Assembly: GCA_039029315.1 (NCBI GenBank)
Contig: JBCCGK010000022.1
Span: 1-64,000 of the forward strand
Reading direction: 5' to 3'
DNA: 64,000 nt
Source: JBCCCJ01 sp039029315
GTDB lineage: Bacteria > Bacteroidota > Bacteroidia > J057
Notes under the pieces: model-generated
Databases searched by the model: none
Seen by the model: only the letters and a program-made list of their open reading frames with translations
What the model was told of the DNA's origin: nothing
Made by a program: the position numbers and the translations under genes
Part shown: positions 60,808 to 64,000 of the stretch, in pieces
Numbering within the stretch: the stretch's first letter is position 1
Layout: each line of letters opens with the position of its first letter

Positions 60808-63087
60808 ATGTCAGCAACTACCACTCACAAATCTGCTTGTATTCTCTGTTCTCTGAATTGTGGAATCGAAATCGAAGTGGATCAGCAAGGCCAATTTGTC
60901 AAGATTTCTGGTGACAAGGATCATCCTCATTCTCAGGGATACATTTGCCAAAAAGCGACTCGCCTAAATTATTATCAACATCAAGCGCGCTTGACAAGGC
61001 CCTTAAAACGGCAGGAAGATGGGAGCTTTGCAGAGATCAGTTGGGATCAGGCCATACAGGAGATTGCCGACAAATTGGTGGACATTCGGGATCTTCATGG
61101 AGGAGAATGTATTGCCTATGCTGGTGGGGGAGGGCAGGGCAATCACTTTCCTGGGGTCTTTGCCTCAGCATTGCGGGCTGCATGCCGGACTCCTTATCTC
61201 TATTCTTCTCTTGCACAGGAGAAAACGGGCAATTTTTGGGTGCATGGCAAACTCTTTGGCAAGCAAAACATCATTTATGAAGAGCCAGTGGAAGCCGCAG
61301 ATTATGTGTTGATTATCGGTGCCAATCCAATGCAGTCTCATGGCGTACAACGTGCCCGAAGAGTGATCAATGATCTTTCTCGAAGCAAGACTAAAACCCT
61401 TGTGGTCATTGATCCACGCATAACGGAGACAGCCAAGAAAGCGGATCATCATTTGCAGATCATTCCGGGCAGAGATGCTTTGCTCATGTCAGCCATGATT
61501 GCCATTATTGTTCAGGAGGGATTGCAGGATCAAGCATTTATTGATGAGCGAACAGTTGGCTTTGAAGCAATCAAACCACATTTTGCCTCCATTCCTATAG
61601 ATGAATACCTCGCCAAAACTGGCTGTGACAGGGAACTTGTTTATCAAATCACCAGAGAGATGGCTGCTGCTGAGAGCCTGGTCATTCGATCGGATCTGGG
61701 GATAGAAATGAGTTACAATAGTACCCTCAATGCCTATCTCAAACGCTTACTATTTTTGATCACAGGCAATTTTGGACGAAAAGAGACGAACCATCTGGTT
61801 ACACATTTTTTCCCGCTATTGGGGAATTCCAGAGATCCGGAGGAGGGAGGCCGAACCACTCAGGTGACCAAAACCCGCGAAATTGGGAAGCTCTATCCCC
61901 CCAATGTCTTGCCATTGGAGATCGACAATGATCATCCAAAGCGTCTCCGTGCCTTGATTGTTGAGAGTGCGAATCCGATTTCTTCCTGGGCAGATGCACC
62001 CGCGCAACGGAAAGCCTACAAGAAGCTCGATCTGATGGTGGTGATCGACATTGCTATGACTGAGACAGCTCGTGAGGCTCATTATATTTTGCCCGCAGCT
62101 AGTCAGTTTGAGAAGTTTGAGGCAACTTTCTTCAAGGATAACTTCATGCATCTTCGTCATCCTGTGCTCAAGCCGATGGAAGGAACCCTCCCGGAGTCTG
62201 AGATTCACAGTCGTCTACTTCGAGCGATGGGTGAACTACCTGAAGACTTCAATGATCTGGCTGCCCTTGCCAAATCTGACCTCAGTGGCCAGACCAAAGG
62301 AGCATTTCCTGCTGCCTTCATGAAGTCTATGTTTGAGAATCCTTCCTGGAAGCGATATGGGCCCGTGATTCTAAAAGAATCCCTCGGCAAGGCCTTGCCC
62401 AATGGCGCAGAGGATGCCGCTTTTCTCTTCATGTCTGCACAAATGCATGCCCAAAAATATTCGGAAAATGTTGCAAGGGCTGGTTTTGAAGGGAAAAATG
62501 CGATGAAAGCTGCCGAGCAAATGTTTCGAGCCATTCTCACACAAAAATCAGGCGTAGTAGTCAGCAAGCAGGACATGAAGGATCACTGGAATCTGATTAA
62601 ATACCCGGACAAAAAAATTCGCCTTTCTATACCAGAGTTGCTCGAATGGTTGGACAAACTGCCCGAAACACATGCAGAGATCGAGCGTTACGAGCAGGAA
62701 TTTCCATTCAATCTGATCGCAGGAGAGCGACGGGCGTATAATGCCAATACCATCATTCGAGATCCAGAATGGCGAAAAAATGATCAGGAAGGCTTCCTGA
62801 AAATCTCCCCCAAAGATGCCGAGGCATTGGGAATAGAAGATGGGCATTCGGTCAGATGCTTCAACCAAAAAGGAGAATTATTGGCTGTGGTTCGTATCAC
62901 AGATGAGATGCGTGACGGGGTGATCTCCCTGCCCAATGCCTATGGTTTGCAATATGGAGGAAGCAAAGACCATCGAGTGATTGGAGCTGCCCTCAATGAG
63001 ATCACAGATGCAACGCATTGTGATCCGCTGGCGAAGACACCCTATCACAAGAATGTACGGGTGAATCTGGAACCGGTCCTGTCATAG
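60808..63087 (+). CDS. Molybdopterin-dependent oxidoreductase
   Basis: 759 residues of the DMSO reductase superfamily (formate dehydrogenase/nitrate reductase-like). The N-terminal 4Fe-4S motif is C11, C14, C18 in SACILCSLNCGIE and a fourth Cys in GYICQKATRLNYY. Bis-MGD binding blocks appear as YAGGGGQGNHF, VLIIGANPMQSHGVQRARR, VVIDPRITETAKKADHHLQI and RSDLGIEMSYNSTLNAY. The C-terminal domain carries NLIAGERRAYNANTIIRDPE and VISLPNAYGLQYGG. No Tat signal is present, so it is cytoplasmic. No partner subunit or cofactor gene lies nearby. Electron acceptor and substrate are unknown. It is divergent from hxlR, so its induction by a redox or electrophile stress is likely. Confidence 0.93.
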   Translation: MSATTTHKSACILCSLNCGIEIEVDQQGQFVKISGDKDHPHSQGYICQKATRLNYYQHQARLTRPLKRQEDGSFAEISWDQAIQEIADKLVDIRDLHGGECIAYAGGGGQGNHFPGVFASALRAACRTPYLYSSLAQEKTGNFWVHGKLFGKQNIIYEEPVEAADYVLIIGANPMQSHGVQRARRVINDLSRSKTKTLVVIDPRITETAKKADHHLQIIPGRDALLMSAMIAIIVQEGLQDQAFIDERTVGFEAIKPHFASIPIDEYLAKTGCDRELVYQITREMAAAESLVIRSDLGIEMSYNSTLNAYLKRLLFLITGNFGRKETNHLVTHFFPLLGNSRDPEEGGRTTQVTKTREIGKLYPPNVLPLEIDNDHPKRLRALIVESANPISSWADAPAQRKAYKKLDLMVVIDIAMTETAREAHYILPAASQFEKFEATFFKDNFMHLRHPVLKPMEGTLPESEIHSRLLRAMGELPEDFNDLAALAKSDLSGQTKGAFPAAFMKSMFENPSWKRYGPVILKESLGKALPNGAEDAAFLFMSAQMHAQKYSENVARAGFEGKNAMKAAEQMFRAILTQKSGVVVSKQDMKDHWNLIKYPDKKIRLSIPELLEWLDKLPETHAEIERYEQEFPFNLIAGERRAYNANTIIRDPEWRKNDQEGFLKISPKDAEALGIEDGHSVRCFNQKGELLAVVRITDEMRDGVISLPNAYGLQYGGSKDHRVIGAALNEITDATHCDPLAKTPYHKNVRVNLEPVLS

Positions 63088-63107
63088 GCAGAATGAGGAT
63101 ATGAACC

Positions 63108-64000
63108 TCAAATACCGGACTCTTCATATATATATGTGACAGCAGGGAGGGACATACAGATAGAGGTTCCTTCCGTTACTTCTGATTCGATCCAAATCTC
63201 GCCTCCATGGGATTCGATGATTTTTTTACAGATCGGCAATCCCATTCCGATTCCGGGATATTGATTCTGTGGATGAAGTTGTTGGAACACACCAAAAACA
63301 CGTTGATGATATTGAGCTTCTATTCCTATTCCATTATCCCTAAATCGAAAGATGGACTTTTCCAGATCCTGATACAACAGCTCAATACTGATCCGAAGGG
63401 GATGCTCTGAGCGGAACTTGATAGAATTGGAAAACAGTTGCTGAAACAATTGGCGGAACTGATTGGGCGCGGCTTCGATGCTAGGGAGAGGGCTGACAAA
63501 GAGTTTCACCTCTGTGTTTGGACATTCCATTCGCTGCTGCTCGCATACAGAATATGCCAATTGTTCCAAATCCACTAACTCCCGAACCACCTCTTGCTCG
63601 GCTGTCAAGAGTGCTTTCAAACCTTTCATCCTTTTCCAAAGCAATTCAGCCTCCTCCTGCATGAGTTGTTGATGTTTCTGATTGCGAATCAGGTGTTGAA
63701 GAACCTCATCCAGCATTTCATCTTGTCCTGATTCAGGAGACTTCTGCTGAATGTGTTGGATGATTTGTTCATCTTGACTTGTTTTGGACAGCAGGTATAA
63801 GATTCTGGAGCTGTTGGAGAGGTCATGATGAATCGAATCGATCAGGTTATGCATGCTCAGATTCGTCTGATTCACTTTGTCCGCCATTTGGTCTAGTTGC
63901 CTGTTCCACCTGATCCCATCGAGATATTGACTTCCAATATAGGCCCATCCTTGTTCTCCTCTATGGCCCACCGAAATGGGGGTTGTGGAATAGGCAACGG
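63108..64000 (-). CDS. Sensor histidine kinase, 5' end outside the window
   Basis: The frame is open to the right edge; the residues before position 63971 read VAYSTTPISV, and 63971 itself is GTG, so the true start lies beyond the window. About 297 residues are visible. A helical region has SIHHDLSNSSRILYLLSKTS as the likely phospho-acceptor His box. The ATPase domain follows: FRQLFQQLFSNSIKFRSEHP, FRFRDNGIGIEAQYHQRVFG, FQQLHPQNQYPGIGMGLPI and GGEIWIESEVTEGTSICMSL. The YHQRVFGVFQQLH lid resembles that of phytochrome-like kinases. There is no receiver domain at the end. Confidence 0.9.
   Translation of the reverse strand, partial: VAYSTTPISVGHRGEQGWAYIGSQYLDGIRWNRQLDQMADKVNQTNLSMHNLIDSIHHDLSNSSRILYLLSKTSQDEQIIQHIQQKSPESGQDEMLDEVLQHLIRNQKHQQLMQEEAELLWKRMKGLKALLTAEQEVVRELVDLEQLAYSVCEQQRMECPNTEVKLFVSPLPSIEAAPNQFRQLFQQLFSNSIKFRSEHPLRISIELLYQDLEKSIFRFRDNGIGIEAQYHQRVFGVFQQLHPQNQYPGIGMGLPICKKIIESHGGEIWIESEVTEGTSICMSLPAVTYIYEESGI

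Overview
The window comes from a chromosome of the phylum Bacteroidota, most likely a Saprospira- or Lewinella-like lineage. The phylum call rests on two proteins with C-terminal PNP-type sorting tails of the type IX secretion system, a one-protein hybrid sensor with an AraC output domain, a second hybrid kinase with two-component-regulator propeller repeats, TAnnTTTG-type promoter candidates and moderate G+C. The genus is inference. No rRNA, tRNA or complete insertion sequence was seen.

Positions 1-14,400 hold a CRISPR-Cas locus read leftwards. From the promoter it runs cas6, cas10d (csc3), csc2, csc1, cas3', then a convergent Uma2 gene, then cas4, a GxxExxY gene, cas1, cas2, a leader, and an array of 35 visible repeat copies that runs off the left edge. 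The helicase has no HD nuclease; the HD-like motif sits in the large subunit. With the Csc1- and Csc2-like proteins this is subtype I-D. A divergent WYL regulator stands beside cas6. Past it lies a 42-codon remnant of a second, different cas6. The effector genes look clearly more AT-rich than the adaptation genes. Degenerate 9-base repeats (CAGGATTTA type) mark the junctions of the adaptation module and bracket the GxxExxY gene in inverted orientation.

Positions 14,400-30,650 hold a planctomycete-style pair (DUF1501 plus a PSCyt/LamG/PSD1 cytochrome), a CotH/lamin-tail type IX cargo gene split by an in-frame TAA, an ankyrin protein, a LytTR regulator, an orphan helical protein, an AraC-output hybrid kinase, a YceI-type protein, a membrane AraC regulator and a lipoprotein. 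Positions 30,830-37,044 form a probable operon: TetR, outer-membrane protein, MacB/LolCDE-like ABC transporter and LolA-like protein. It is interrupted by a broken four-helix-bundle gene and a 9-base tandem repeat.

Positions 37,316-54,034 carry a PAS/GAF kinase, an esterase, a small type IX cargo protein, a PIG-L deacetylase, a 1,415-residue hybrid kinase, a PHP protein, and a sugar-oxidation/3-ketoglycoside-like group (SIS/epimerase lipoprotein, ThuA-dehydrogenase-cytochrome fusion, PA14-propeller-DUF1080 protein). Positions 54,748-64,000 hold two related surface proteins (one ending in an S74-type chaperone), a serine hydrolase, an HxlR regulator divergent from a molybdopterin oxidoreductase, and a partial histidine kinase.

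The most unexpected non-coding signal is a small non-autonomous transposon family. Two copies (45,695-45,815 and 54,469-54,598) have matching terminal inverted repeats and perfect 8-base target duplications. A third, decayed copy (4,866-4,973) lies between cas4 and the Uma2 gene. Two genes broken by single in-frame stops and a cas6 fossil show a region that is being remodelled.
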